In this document: positions 53,487-61,664 of the stretch, piece by piece
Layout: each line of letters starts with the position of its first letter
How positions within the stretch are numbered: the stretch's first letter is position 1
DNA from: Nostoc favosum CHAB5714
GTDB taxonomy: Bacteria; Cyanobacteriota; Cyanobacteriia; Cyanobacteriales; Nostocaceae
Length of the DNA: 64,000 nt
Direction of reading: 5' to 3'
Assembly (NCBI RefSeq): GCF_020829495.1
Contig: NZ_JAIVFQ010000013.1
Location: forward strand, 1-64,000
Made by a program: the position numbers and the translations under genes
Notes under the pieces: generated by a model
Database searches by the model: none
Told to the model about the DNA's origin: nothing
Seen by the model: the letters and a program-made list of their open reading frames with translations, nothing else

Positions 53487-54632
53487 TTGAGTTATAAAAA
53501 ACTACGTAACATTGTATTGACTCTGCACCGCTACATTGGTTTAGGGGTGGGACTGATTGCGATTATGGTTGGTTTAACAGGAAGTCTGCTGGTTTTTCAG
53601 CATGAAATTATTAGCGTTCAACGACATCAACGGATTGGAGCGATCGCTCATAAAGGTGAGCCGTTACCGATTGAGACAATTATCAATACTGTGAAATCTG
53701 CTTATGCTAATCAACCGGATGCCTTTCTCCAAAGACTTTATCTACCAGCAAAACCCGATGAGCCATTCAATGTTGTGTATGCAACCAAAGAAAACGATTG
53801 GATCGAAAATTACGTCCATCCCTACACGGGAGTAATTCTTGGCAACAATCTACAAACCAATGGCATAGAACACTTTTTCAAAATCGCTTATGAACTGCAT
53901 TTCACCTTATTAGCTGGTGACATCGGTCTGAAAATTACTGGTATCGTTGGCTTACTTGGGTGCATTCTCTGTATTACGGGCATTATCCTCTGGCCCGGTT
54001 GGCGAAAGCTAATTGCAGGCTTCAAAATTAAGTGGAATGCTCGCCCCATGCGGGTGAACTTTGACATTCATAAAGTGGCAGGGATTATTGCTGCAGTCTT
54101 TCTCGTCTTAACGTTTTTCACAGGTTTCTGCTGGAATTTCGGAGAGTTCACGTATCCGCTCATCTATGCCACAACGTTTAGCTCAGAGCAGGCGGCTGAT
54201 CCCGTTTCTAAACCGATTCCCGGTCTGGCTCCGTTAAAACTGGTAAAGCAACTTAAAACGGCTCAGGCAGTGTTACCCGATGCATTGCTCCGAAGCATTG
54301 ATTTCCCTGCAAAACCGGAAAATGCCTTAAGGTTTCGCTTTAAGCTGCCCCAGGAAGAGGCCGAGTACGGCAATAGCAACGTCTATCTCGACCAATACAG
54401 TGGTGAGGTTTTGCGTTTCAATAATGCGCTGAAGTCGTCATTGGGCGATCGCGTCCTCAACTCCTTTACTCCTCTGCATTACGGCACTTTTTTGGGACTT
54501 ACATCCCGCATACTCTATGTATTTGTCGGACTTACACCGTTGATTTTGTTCATTACTGGTTTTGTAATGTGGCGCGATCGCTATAGAACAAAATCTACTA
54601 CAGGATTTATTAAACGCTCCGTTTTAAAATAA
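53487..54632 (+). CDS. PepSY-TM family protein, iron-uptake associated
   Basis: Four membrane segments (about residues 20-40, 155-180, 205-225 and 345-365) enclose PepSY-like periplasmic domains. HRYIGLGVGLIAIMVGLTGS at the first helix, IHKVAGIIAAVFLVLTFFTG in the middle and LHYGTFLGLTSRILYVFVGL carry conserved His residues that could bind heme. Such proteins lie beside TonB receptors and are thought to reduce ferric siderophores at the inner membrane. The start is TTG 53487, with AAAGGAG about 9 bp upstream. Confidence 0.88.
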   Translation: MSYKKLRNIVLTLHRYIGLGVGLIAIMVGLTGSLLVFQHEIISVQRHQRIGAIAHKGEPLPIETIINTVKSAYANQPDAFLQRLYLPAKPDEPFNVVYATKENDWIENYVHPYTGVILGNNLQTNGIEHFFKIAYELHFTLLAGDIGLKITGIVGLLGCILCITGIILWPGWRKLIAGFKIKWNARPMRVNFDIHKVAGIIAAVFLVLTFFTGFCWNFGEFTYPLIYATTFSSEQAADPVSKPIPGLAPLKLVKQLKTAQAVLPDALLRSIDFPAKPENALRFRFKLPQEEAEYGNSNVYLDQYSGEVLRFNNALKSSLGDRVLNSFTPLHYGTFLGLTSRILYVFVGLTPLILFITGFVMWRDRYRTKSTTGFIKRSVLK

Positions 54633-54640
54633 TTACAACA

Positions 54641-54678
54641 AAAAAGCGCCCCCCATTTCTGGAGGGCACTTTTTATTT
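54641..54678. terminator. Bidirectional terminator between the PepSY gene and psbA
   Basis: AAAAAGCGCCCCCCATTTCT with GGAGGGCACTTTTT forms a GC-rich stem with A-run and T-run on the two sides. It lies between convergent genes and suits both. Confidence 0.8.
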
Positions 54679-54694
54679 AGCTAAATCTTCAGAA

Positions 54695-55777
54695 TTAACC
54701 GTTGATAGCAGGAGCAGTCAGAGCGACAGGAGTAACTTCACCAGCAGCTAAGTCTAGGGGGAAGTTGTGAGCGTTACGCTCGTGCATTACTTCCATACCC
54801 AAGTTAGCGCGGTTGATTACGTCTGCCCAGGTGCTGATAACGCGACCTTGGGAATCAATTACTGATTGGTTGAAGTTGAAACCGTTCAGGTTGAATGCCA
54901 TCGTGCTGATACCCAAAGCGGTGAACCAGATACCGACGACAGGCCAAGCTGCTAGGAAGAAGTGCAGTGAACGGCTGTTGTTGAAGGAAGCGTATTGGAA
55001 GATCAAACGACCGAAGTAGCCGTGGGCTGCAACGATGTTGTAGGTTTCTTCTTCTTGACCGAATTTGTAACCGTAGTTAAGGGATTCGGTTTCGGTGGTT
55101 TCACGCACCAAAGAGGAGGTAACCAAGGAACCGTGCATTGCAGAGAACAAGGAACCGCCGAATACACCAGCCACACCTAGCATGTGGAAGGGGTGCATCA
55201 AGATGTTATGTTCCGCTTGGAACACAATCATGAAGTTGAAGGTTCCAGAGATACCCAAAGGCATACCATCAGAGAATGAACCTTGACCGATTGGGTAGAT
55301 CAAGAATACTGCGGTAGCGGAAGCCAAAGGTGCGCTGTAAGCTACGCAGATCCAAGGACGCATACCTAAGCGGTAAGAAAGTTCCCACTGACGACCCAGG
55401 TAGCAAGCGCAACCGATCAAGAAGTGGAAAACTACCAACTGGTAAGGGCCACCGTTGTACAACCACTCATCTAAGGAAGCTGCTTCCCAAATTGGGTAGA
55501 AGTGCAAGCCAATAGCGTTGGAGGAAGGAACAACTGCACCAGAGATGATGTTGTTTCCGTAGATCAAGGAACCTGCAACGGGTTCACGAATACCGTCGAT
55601 GTCTACTGGAGGTGCTGCGATGAAGGCGATTACGAAGCAAACAGTAGCAGCTAGCAGGGTTGGGATCATTAGTACACCAAACCAACCGATATATATACGG
55701 TTGTCAGTGCTGGTGATCCACTCGCAAAAGCGATCCCATACGTTAGCGTCAGAGCGCCGTTGTAAGGTTGTGGTCAT
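54695..55777 (-). CDS. psbA: Photosystem II reaction-centre protein D1
   Basis: The 360-residue protein matches D1 throughout, with Tyr161 region, His198 and His215 ligands ([24 protein letters not shown]), Ser264 in the QB loop ([14 protein letters not shown]), and the Mn/Ca ligands Asp170, Glu189, His332, Glu333 ([14 protein letters not shown]), Asp342 and Ala344. The C-terminal 16 residues after Ala344 ([16 protein letters not shown]) are cut off by CtpA. Residue 130 is Gln ([10 protein letters not shown]), the form typical of low-light D1. psbA genes occur in several copies per genome; this one is alone here and ends in a terminator. Confidence 0.98.
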   Translation of the reverse strand: MTTTLQRRSDANVWDRFCEWITSTDNRIYIGWFGVLMIPTLLAATVCFVIAFIAAPPVDIDGIREPVAGSLIYGNNIISGAVVPSSNAIGLHFYPIWEAASLDEWLYNGGPYQLVVFHFLIGCACYLGRQWELSYRLGMRPWICVAYSAPLASATAVFLIYPIGQGSFSDGMPLGISGTFNFMIVFQAEHNILMHPFHMLGVAGVFGGSLFSAMHGSLVTSSLVRETTETESLNYGYKFGQEEETYNIVAAHGYFGRLIFQYASFNNSRSLHFFLAAWPVVGIWFTALGISTMAFNLNGFNFNQSVIDSQGRVISTWADVINRANLGMEVMHERNAHNFPLDLAAGEVTPVALTAPAING

Positions 55778-56128
55778 TGTTTTATAATTGCTATGGGTTG
55801 TTAAATATGGAACAAGCAGATTTATTTTTTGCCTGTTGAAATACAGTCTACATGAATTTACTTTGCCGCGATCTCTGACTTAATATTCTGTAACAAAATA
55901 CTTTAACAAGCTCAACGAACTGTAAAGTTTTCCTTCTATAAACAATAGTGATAAAAGCAATAGATTGAGGCTTTGTAAGCCATTTCAATACCAAACTAGC
56001 TATAACTTTCAATGACGCGATCGCCTAGTTAATTTTCTTTACATTCCTTTACAAATAGACTGTTGCAAAAATTTTAAGTTTTGTTGATTTGTAACGAAAT
56101 AATAAGTTGTACATTGTGTAATGTTTTA
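55778..56128. other. psbA upstream region
   Basis: AT-rich DNA with the psbA leader and promoter next to 55778-55870 on the minus strand. I could not assign -35/-10 or HLR1 sites with confidence. No open frame of note. Confidence 0.4.
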
Positions 56129-57628
56129 TTAAAAATCAAAGTAGATGTAGGGCAAACTGCCTTCAGGAGCAAATAACCAAACAGCGTAGAAACATAGGGG
56201 GACGAAGACAAGCTTAAGGGGCCAGTTCAACTCTAACTTTAGTATTCGGTTGAAGGTATAGACTACAGCCATAAGGGCAGCTAAAGCTACAAGTACCCAA
56301 GCGAGTTGGTATTGGCTCATATTTAAGGCATCCACATAAACCTTTTGAGCAAACTGGGCGTCAGCCGGATAACCCCAAAGATGCCGAATTACCAAAGAAG
56401 AGTCTTGGAGGTTAGGTAAGCGGAACCAAATCCAAGAGGTAAAAACCATCAGTTGAGTTAATAACCAAGCGACAAAGATACCCAGAGGATTTTGCCAGAA
56501 TTGTTCTAAATTTTCAAAGCGATCGCTAATAGTATCTGTAAGTCGATGAACCACCAAGGCTAGCCCGTGGAATATGCCCCAAACTACATAACCCAAGGCA
56601 GCACCGTGCCAGATACCAGCGATTAGCATCACAATAAATAAATTGCAGCAGGTACGGACTAAACCTCGACGGGAACCACCCAAAGGAAAGTAGACATAGT
56701 TACGTAGCCAATCTCCTAGAGTGATATGCCAGCGCCGCCAAAATTCTGAAATATTGGTGCTGAAATAGGGAAAATCGAAATTCTCAGGTAGAACTAAGCC
56801 GAAAAGCAAAGCACTACCACGGGCAATATCTACGTAACCGTTGAAATCTAGATATAACTGCAAACCGTAGGCGAATGTAGCTAACCACAAATCGGTACTA
56901 CCCGCCCGTTGTAGGTTACCAAAACATAAATCGACGAAAATACCAAGGTGATCTGCAAAAATACCTTTTTTGACTGCGCCTCTAGCAATTAACCACAGCG
57001 CCTGGGCGACTCTATCGCTATTGGGTAAGTCTAGTGTATTGAATTGATTTGCTAAGTTGTGGTAGCGCGTAATCGGGCCTGAAATCAGTTTGACGAAGAA
57101 TAATTTGTAGGTGGCAAATTTAAGAAACTGCTCAGTAGCAGGGGCACCGCGATAAACATCTATTAAATAGGCAATGCATTCAAAGGTAAAAAATGAAATA
57201 CCCAAGGGTGCAATCAATTTAAAAGAGCTATCTGGTGAGTTTGTTTCCACATGAAAAACAAACTTTAATAAAGGGGTAAAATACTTATAACCTAATAACA
57301 GTAAAACATTTAGAATTATCCCTATCCACAAAAGTTTTAGGCGACGGCGATTCCAGTCACCTTGGGCAAATTGCCACTCTTCATTAGAAATTTGCCAGTC
57401 GAGAGAATGTTTTCCTGGCGAGGTATTTTTACCAATCTCTAGCCCAACACGGAAATTAATATACGTCAATGCTAATAGTAATGGTATGTACTGGATGTGC
57501 AAAGATGCGTAGAAAACTAAACTGGCAATTAGCAACGTCCACAATCGGAGTTTCTGTTGTGCTAAAGACCAATAAATTCCTAACACACTCAACAAGAACA
57601 GTCCATAAAAAACTGATATAAAGTTCAT
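56129..57628 (-). CDS. MBOAT-family O-acyltransferase (AlgI-like)
   Basis: The 499-residue protein has about 11 membrane segments. ISFFTFECIAYLIDVYRGAP, YLDFNGYVDIARGSALLFGL, NISEFWRRWHITLGDWLRNY and VMLIAGIWHGAALGYVVWGI are the conserved blocks of the AlgI subfamily, with the catalytic His in G-I-W-H-G. These proteins pass acetyl groups across the membrane to exported polysaccharides, working with a periplasmic SGNH partner. The adjacent upstream gene encodes such a protein. Confidence 0.93.
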   Translation of the reverse strand: MNFISVFYGLFLLSVLGIYWSLAQQKLRLWTLLIASLVFYASLHIQYIPLLLALTYINFRVGLEIGKNTSPGKHSLDWQISNEEWQFAQGDWNRRRLKLLWIGIILNVLLLLGYKYFTPLLKFVFHVETNSPDSSFKLIAPLGISFFTFECIAYLIDVYRGAPATEQFLKFATYKLFFVKLISGPITRYHNLANQFNTLDLPNSDRVAQALWLIARGAVKKGIFADHLGIFVDLCFGNLQRAGSTDLWLATFAYGLQLYLDFNGYVDIARGSALLFGLVLPENFDFPYFSTNISEFWRRWHITLGDWLRNYVYFPLGGSRRGLVRTCCNLFIVMLIAGIWHGAALGYVVWGIFHGLALVVHRLTDTISDRFENLEQFWQNPLGIFVAWLLTQLMVFTSWIWFRLPNLQDSSLVIRHLWGYPADAQFAQKVYVDALNMSQYQLAWVLVALAALMAVVYTFNRILKLELNWPLKLVFVPLCFYAVWLFAPEGSLPYIYFDF

Positions 57629-57633
57629 TTTTT

Positions 57634-57710
57634 AGTCATTTGTCATTTGTCATTTGTCATTGGGCATGGGGCATGGGGCATTGGGCATTGGGCATTGGGC
57701 ATTGGGTAAT
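57634..57710. repeat. Heptanucleotide repeats (TCATTTG)n and (GGGCATT)n
   Basis: Three copies of TCATTTG are followed by about eight copies of GGGCATG or GGGCATT. The array separates the two genes of the acetylation pair. Confidence 0.85.
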
Positions 57711-57767
57711 ATCCTCCCCTGCTCCCCCTGCTTCCCCTGCTCCCCCTGCTCCCTCATCCCCACTCTC

Positions 57768-60700
57768 CTACTTCACTGGCCAGGGAATCATCGGATCGTT
57801 AGCCAATTTTTTCGAGACTTCGTATGCTCCAAAGCGGTTGAGATGGCTGGGATCAGAAAAGTAGTCATTTGCTTTTGGCCACTGTTGGCTCAAATCTCGA
57901 TAAATAAAGTTGGGGTTAGTAGCTAGACGCAACATATATTCCTGAAATTCTTGCTCATGTTGTTTACGCACTGGATCTAAATAATCTCCTGTGAGAGGCA
58001 TGTTGACAAACACTAAGGAAATTTTCTGAGACTGGGTAAACTGAAGCACTTCTTGAAAGGCAGCATCTTGCTGTCCTTCTATTTTGAAAAATTTATAGTC
58101 GTTGTCGTAATTTCCGGGAACTCTAGAATGTTTTTGATAGTATCTAGCAGGATTGAAGCGAATAGACAAAGGTAGAAAGCCATCAAAATCAACTGCTTGC
58201 TGGGAAGTACTTTCATCTGAAGTACCGTCTGTTAGCTGTCTTTGTGAGCCAACTGTCTGATTGCGACCAATTATAAGCAGTTGTTTTTGCAGTACACTTT
58301 TTATTTGGTCACGGTTTTGATAGCTAGTAGAAAGAGATGCTAGAGCCTGATTTAACGATTGATTAACAGCTTCATAGGCGCTAATTTCCGGTTTTTCTTC
58401 TTTTATCTTTTCTTCTCCCGAATTTACCTGATTTTCGGGCAAATCGCTGCTATTGGCAGTTGTTGGGGCTTTTTGGAATGCTTGTTTATAACCAGCCGAT
58501 GCCGCGATGGATTTAAAGGTAATATCCTCGCGTCCACCGTTGAAAGCACGGGCCCCATCTGCCCAGAGAATTATTTTAGGCAGTTCTGATGGTTCCAGTA
58601 CGTGGCGAATCACAAAGTCTACAACTTGTGCGGTAGCACCGTTGATCCCAAAGTTAAACACGTCAATATTTGGATAGCCTTGAGTCGCTAAAGCTTTAGA
58701 AAGTGCTGCTGGATCTATTCCTCTTAGGGCGCGGGAGGAGCCAATAATCAACACATCTGGAGCATTACCAGTTGTAGCCAAACGCTGTTTATACAATGCT
58801 AGTTGTTCGTCTAACTGCCTAACATTGAAACTTGGCATCTGCGATCGCGCTGCTAAAAGAATAGCGGTAGCGGTTGCTTTTTCCTTCAGTGGTGCGGCTG
58901 CCAAATTATTTGTCGGGGTATCATCAGTTTGGGTAAACTCAGAAGCATTAAATACAGAACTCTGATTTGGAGAAGATTTTGTTTTGGAAGTGCTGGTAAA
59001 AAATGTCGTTTTCTCTCTCTGAGTTTTTCCAGATGTCAAAGATGCCTTTTGTCCAGAAGATGATGAAGGCAAGACACTGGCTACTTTTGGCGAAGGTGTA
59101 GTACTTGCAATAATTTGACCCAACACCCAATCAGTTTGAAGGGTAAGTAATAATCCCAGTGTCCCCCAAACTAAAGCAACCTTAAGTCCTTGAACATCAC
59201 GGCTTTGTTCTGCTGACTGGTCGCTTTCGGTAAATAGCTGGCTTTGTAACAGGAATTTTTTCGCGGTTGTACTCGCCGTTGCTATCCAATCTCGCGCAAC
59301 TTCTGTCACAAAACTTTGAACTTCTTCTGTCGTTAAGTCGGGGCGCAAAATTGGCTCACTAGTCTCAGAGGTTACCAGATCGTTAACGTATTTAGAAGTA
59401 GCAGCAAATTCTGGGGTTGCTTCTGGTACTAAACGTTGGCGATGCTCAATATCAACGCCATAATGCCAAAAAGGTTCTTTATTCCCAGCTCGGCGACCGT
59501 AGACACGTACCCCCATAATACCGGGAATTTTTAACTGGCGGATAAACTGCGTAACTTTACTTGCCACTTGTTGACGCCCTGGACAAACAGGTGCATCACA
59601 CATAATGTGCAATAAATCATTTTTGTTCAGTAGAAGTACGCGAACTCCACCTGTCAATAGACGCCAATCCAGGTCAGGATTGAGTAAACGCTCCAGTAAA
59701 AATATGATGGCTGGTTCATCGCCAGTATTCGCCAAATCTAGCGGTGATGTGGCAAAGGCGGGATATTTTGTAGCAGGTAAAGCTACCCAATCAATCCAAG
59801 TTGGTTCATTGTCGCCTGCTTTTTGTCCGTATATGGTGGCGGCGAGAATGCCTTGGGGTGCGATCGCTTCTAGTTGGGGTAAAATCGCCTCTAAGCACAC
59901 TTCCTTGTCGGGGATTGGCGCAGTTCCTAAAGGATCAAAAGCTGGGCTACAAAAGATATGTAGCGTTGATTCTTTCAGAAAAGCTTGGACAGCAACTTTT
60001 AACCCTGACAATACCTCAGTTAATAATCGCGCGATCGCTTGTATATCCCCCCAACGCGCCCACTCCTTCAGCATTACCTCTGGTGGCGTCAAATCCACCC
60101 GCAGCAGCCAATCAGGGGCAGTTTCGCCGCTCACCTGGGAAACAATTACTGCATCTTGGTAGCCGGAAAGCTTGAGATAACGCAACTTCTGTGCTATAGG
60201 TTCAGCAAGCAATGATGCATCAGGGCTATAGCTCGACTGGCAAAATATCCACAGGCGATTTTCTTCTGGCTGAGAGTTCTTTGGCTTATATGGCTTAATT
60301 TTTGCCTGTACTGATACACCTAACGTACTCAAAGTTTCGCTCAGATATCGAGCGATCGCTTCTGGGTTGCCTTGGCGTGCCAAACTTTCGTTAGAGACAA
60401 TCAGTGCCCCAGCCGATTGTTTTGATTTTTCCGAATCTTCTAGCAGCGCTTGCTCTACCTGCTCCAGATGCTTATCTATTTGATTCAAGTAAACCCGATG
60501 GCACCAATTGGGGCGCTGTTCCCCTTTTCTTCGGCCATAGACAAATACTTGATATATTGAAGGTTGTTCGTTACTTGTGAGAATATCCAAGTCTGTCTGC
60601 TGTAGTGCTTGCAGCAAGTCAGACAAAGTATGCCAACGCTGCGGACATTCTGTACCTTCACAAAGAATATGAAGGTTATTTCCCCGTAACCGGACTTTCA

Positions 60701-60779
60701 CCCCGAAAGTGTTGATCCCTGTTGCTTGGCTTACCCACTGCACTAAGGATTGCTGGCGATCTGGTAATACTGTTTTCAT
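57768..60779 (-). CDS. DUF1574 / SGNH-hydrolase-like protein with four N-terminal modules
   Basis: The first 470 residues are four modules of about 100 residues. Each has an L-H-I-x-C-type strand (NLHILCEG, LWIFCQSS, TLHIFCSP, LLHIMCDA), then about 50 residues later a V-x-G-x-x-x-G-x-x-x-P-x-W strand (VYGRRKGEQRPNW, VSQVSGETAPDW, IYGQKAGDNEPTW, VYGRRAGNKEPFW). A TM segment lies near residue 545. Behind it, DVLIIGSSRALRGIDPAALS is the SGNH nucleophile block and DPSHLNRFGA carries the Asp-His pair. It probably acts in the periplasm with the MBOAT protein downstream in acetylating a polysaccharide. Confidence 0.85.
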   Translation of the reverse strand: MKTVLPDRQQSLVQWVSQATGINTFGVKVRLRGNNLHILCEGTECPQRWHTLSDLLQALQQTDLDILTSNEQPSIYQVFVYGRRKGEQRPNWCHRVYLNQIDKHLEQVEQALLEDSEKSKQSAGALIVSNESLARQGNPEAIARYLSETLSTLGVSVQAKIKPYKPKNSQPEENRLWIFCQSSYSPDASLLAEPIAQKLRYLKLSGYQDAVIVSQVSGETAPDWLLRVDLTPPEVMLKEWARWGDIQAIARLLTEVLSGLKVAVQAFLKESTLHIFCSPAFDPLGTAPIPDKEVCLEAILPQLEAIAPQGILAATIYGQKAGDNEPTWIDWVALPATKYPAFATSPLDLANTGDEPAIIFLLERLLNPDLDWRLLTGGVRVLLLNKNDLLHIMCDAPVCPGRQQVASKVTQFIRQLKIPGIMGVRVYGRRAGNKEPFWHYGVDIEHRQRLVPEATPEFAATSKYVNDLVTSETSEPILRPDLTTEEVQSFVTEVARDWIATASTTAKKFLLQSQLFTESDQSAEQSRDVQGLKVALVWGTLGLLLTLQTDWVLGQIIASTTPSPKVASVLPSSSSGQKASLTSGKTQREKTTFFTSTSKTKSSPNQSSVFNASEFTQTDDTPTNNLAAAPLKEKATATAILLAARSQMPSFNVRQLDEQLALYKQRLATTGNAPDVLIIGSSRALRGIDPAALSKALATQGYPNIDVFNFGINGATAQVVDFVIRHVLEPSELPKIILWADGARAFNGGREDITFKSIAASAGYKQAFQKAPTTANSSDLPENQVNSGEEKIKEEKPEISAYEAVNQSLNQALASLSTSYQNRDQIKSVLQKQLLIIGRNQTVGSQRQLTDGTSDESTSQQAVDFDGFLPLSIRFNPARYYQKHSRVPGNYDNDYKFFKIEGQQDAAFQEVLQFTQSQKISLVFVNMPLTGDYLDPVRKQHEQEFQEYMLRLATNPNFIYRDLSQQWPKANDYFSDPSHLNRFGAYEVSKKLANDPMIPWPVK

Positions 60780-61325
60780 GCTCAGTTAATTTTACAAGAA
60801 GCGATTGTTGGGGTATAGTGCCTGCACTTGTAAACTAGAACCATAGGTCTACCACACTTTGACGGTTTTTTTTAACAATTTTGTTACCTTCGTAGATCAT
60901 AAAATCGGCCAAGATAGTCTTGTACAGGTTGCAAGTCTGACTAATGTTGAGTTTTGCGTTTATTTTACTAATAGGGAGTCAGAATTCAGAAGTTAGGAGC
61001 CAGGAGTCAGAATAATTCTATATGACTGGCTGATCACTTGTCGTTTAAAGCTTGATTCGCGTAACGCCCCTGATGGGCGAAACAAACAACAAGCTTATCC
61101 CATTTCAACTCCATGCTTTTATTGTTGGAGTCATCTTAACTTCTAACTCTTAATTCCTGTACAGACGCGATTAATCGCGTCTCTACTCTTAATTCCTGTA
61201 CAGACGCGATTAATCGCGTCTCTACTCTTAATTCCTGTACAGACGCGATTAATCGCGTCTCTACTCTTAATTCCTGTACAGACGCGATTAATCTCTACTC
61301 ATATTCCCATAACCAAGAATTAGCA
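60780..61325. repeat. Intergenic region with four tandem copies of a 39-bp palindromic unit
   Basis: Units begin at 61147, 61186, 61225 and 61264. Each holds CTCTTAATTCCTGTACAG and then the palindrome AGACGCGATTAATCGCGTCT; the last copy has lost the CGCGT part. The same palindrome occurs at 23.3, 24.65 (inside carB) and 26.8 kb. The first 350 bp contain low-complexity CAGGAGTCAGAA repeats. No gene. Confidence 0.88.
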
Positions 61326-61562
61326 ATGCCTCCTGCCAACCAACAACCCTCAACTAACCCCGCATCCAATCTGGATTTCTTTAGCATTCCCCAATCTTTC
61401 CTTTTACAAATAGGTACAGCGTCTATATTACTGCTGCTCATTACCGGAAAAACTACAGTAAGAGCATTAGAAGCCATAGGGGAAGCCAGTGAAGAATTAT
61501 TGCGAGGCGATCGCCTACCCAACCTCGACTTCCCAGAGGATCACGAAACTAATCAAACTTAG
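61326..61562 (+). CDS. Small conserved membrane protein, 78 aa
   Basis: One membrane segment (about residues 26-43, SFLLQIGTASILLLLITG) lies between a Pro/Asn-rich N terminus and a charged C-terminal half (ALEAIGEASEELLRGDRLPN). It resembles short single-pass proteins found in Nostoc-type cyanobacteria. The function is unknown. It lies about 100 bp before ppc on the same strand and could share its transcript. ATG 61326. Confidence 0.65.
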   Translation: MPPANQQPSTNPASNLDFFSIPQSFLLQIGTASILLLLITGKTTVRALEAIGEASEELLRGDRLPNLDFPEDHETNQT

Positions 61563-61664
61563 AAAATATACACCAAATAATTATTTGCTCAGGAACAACC
61601 TGGTGAGCATTAAGTGCGAAACCTAGAAGCGTAAACACTAATTAGCTTTACAAGAATAGAGAAT

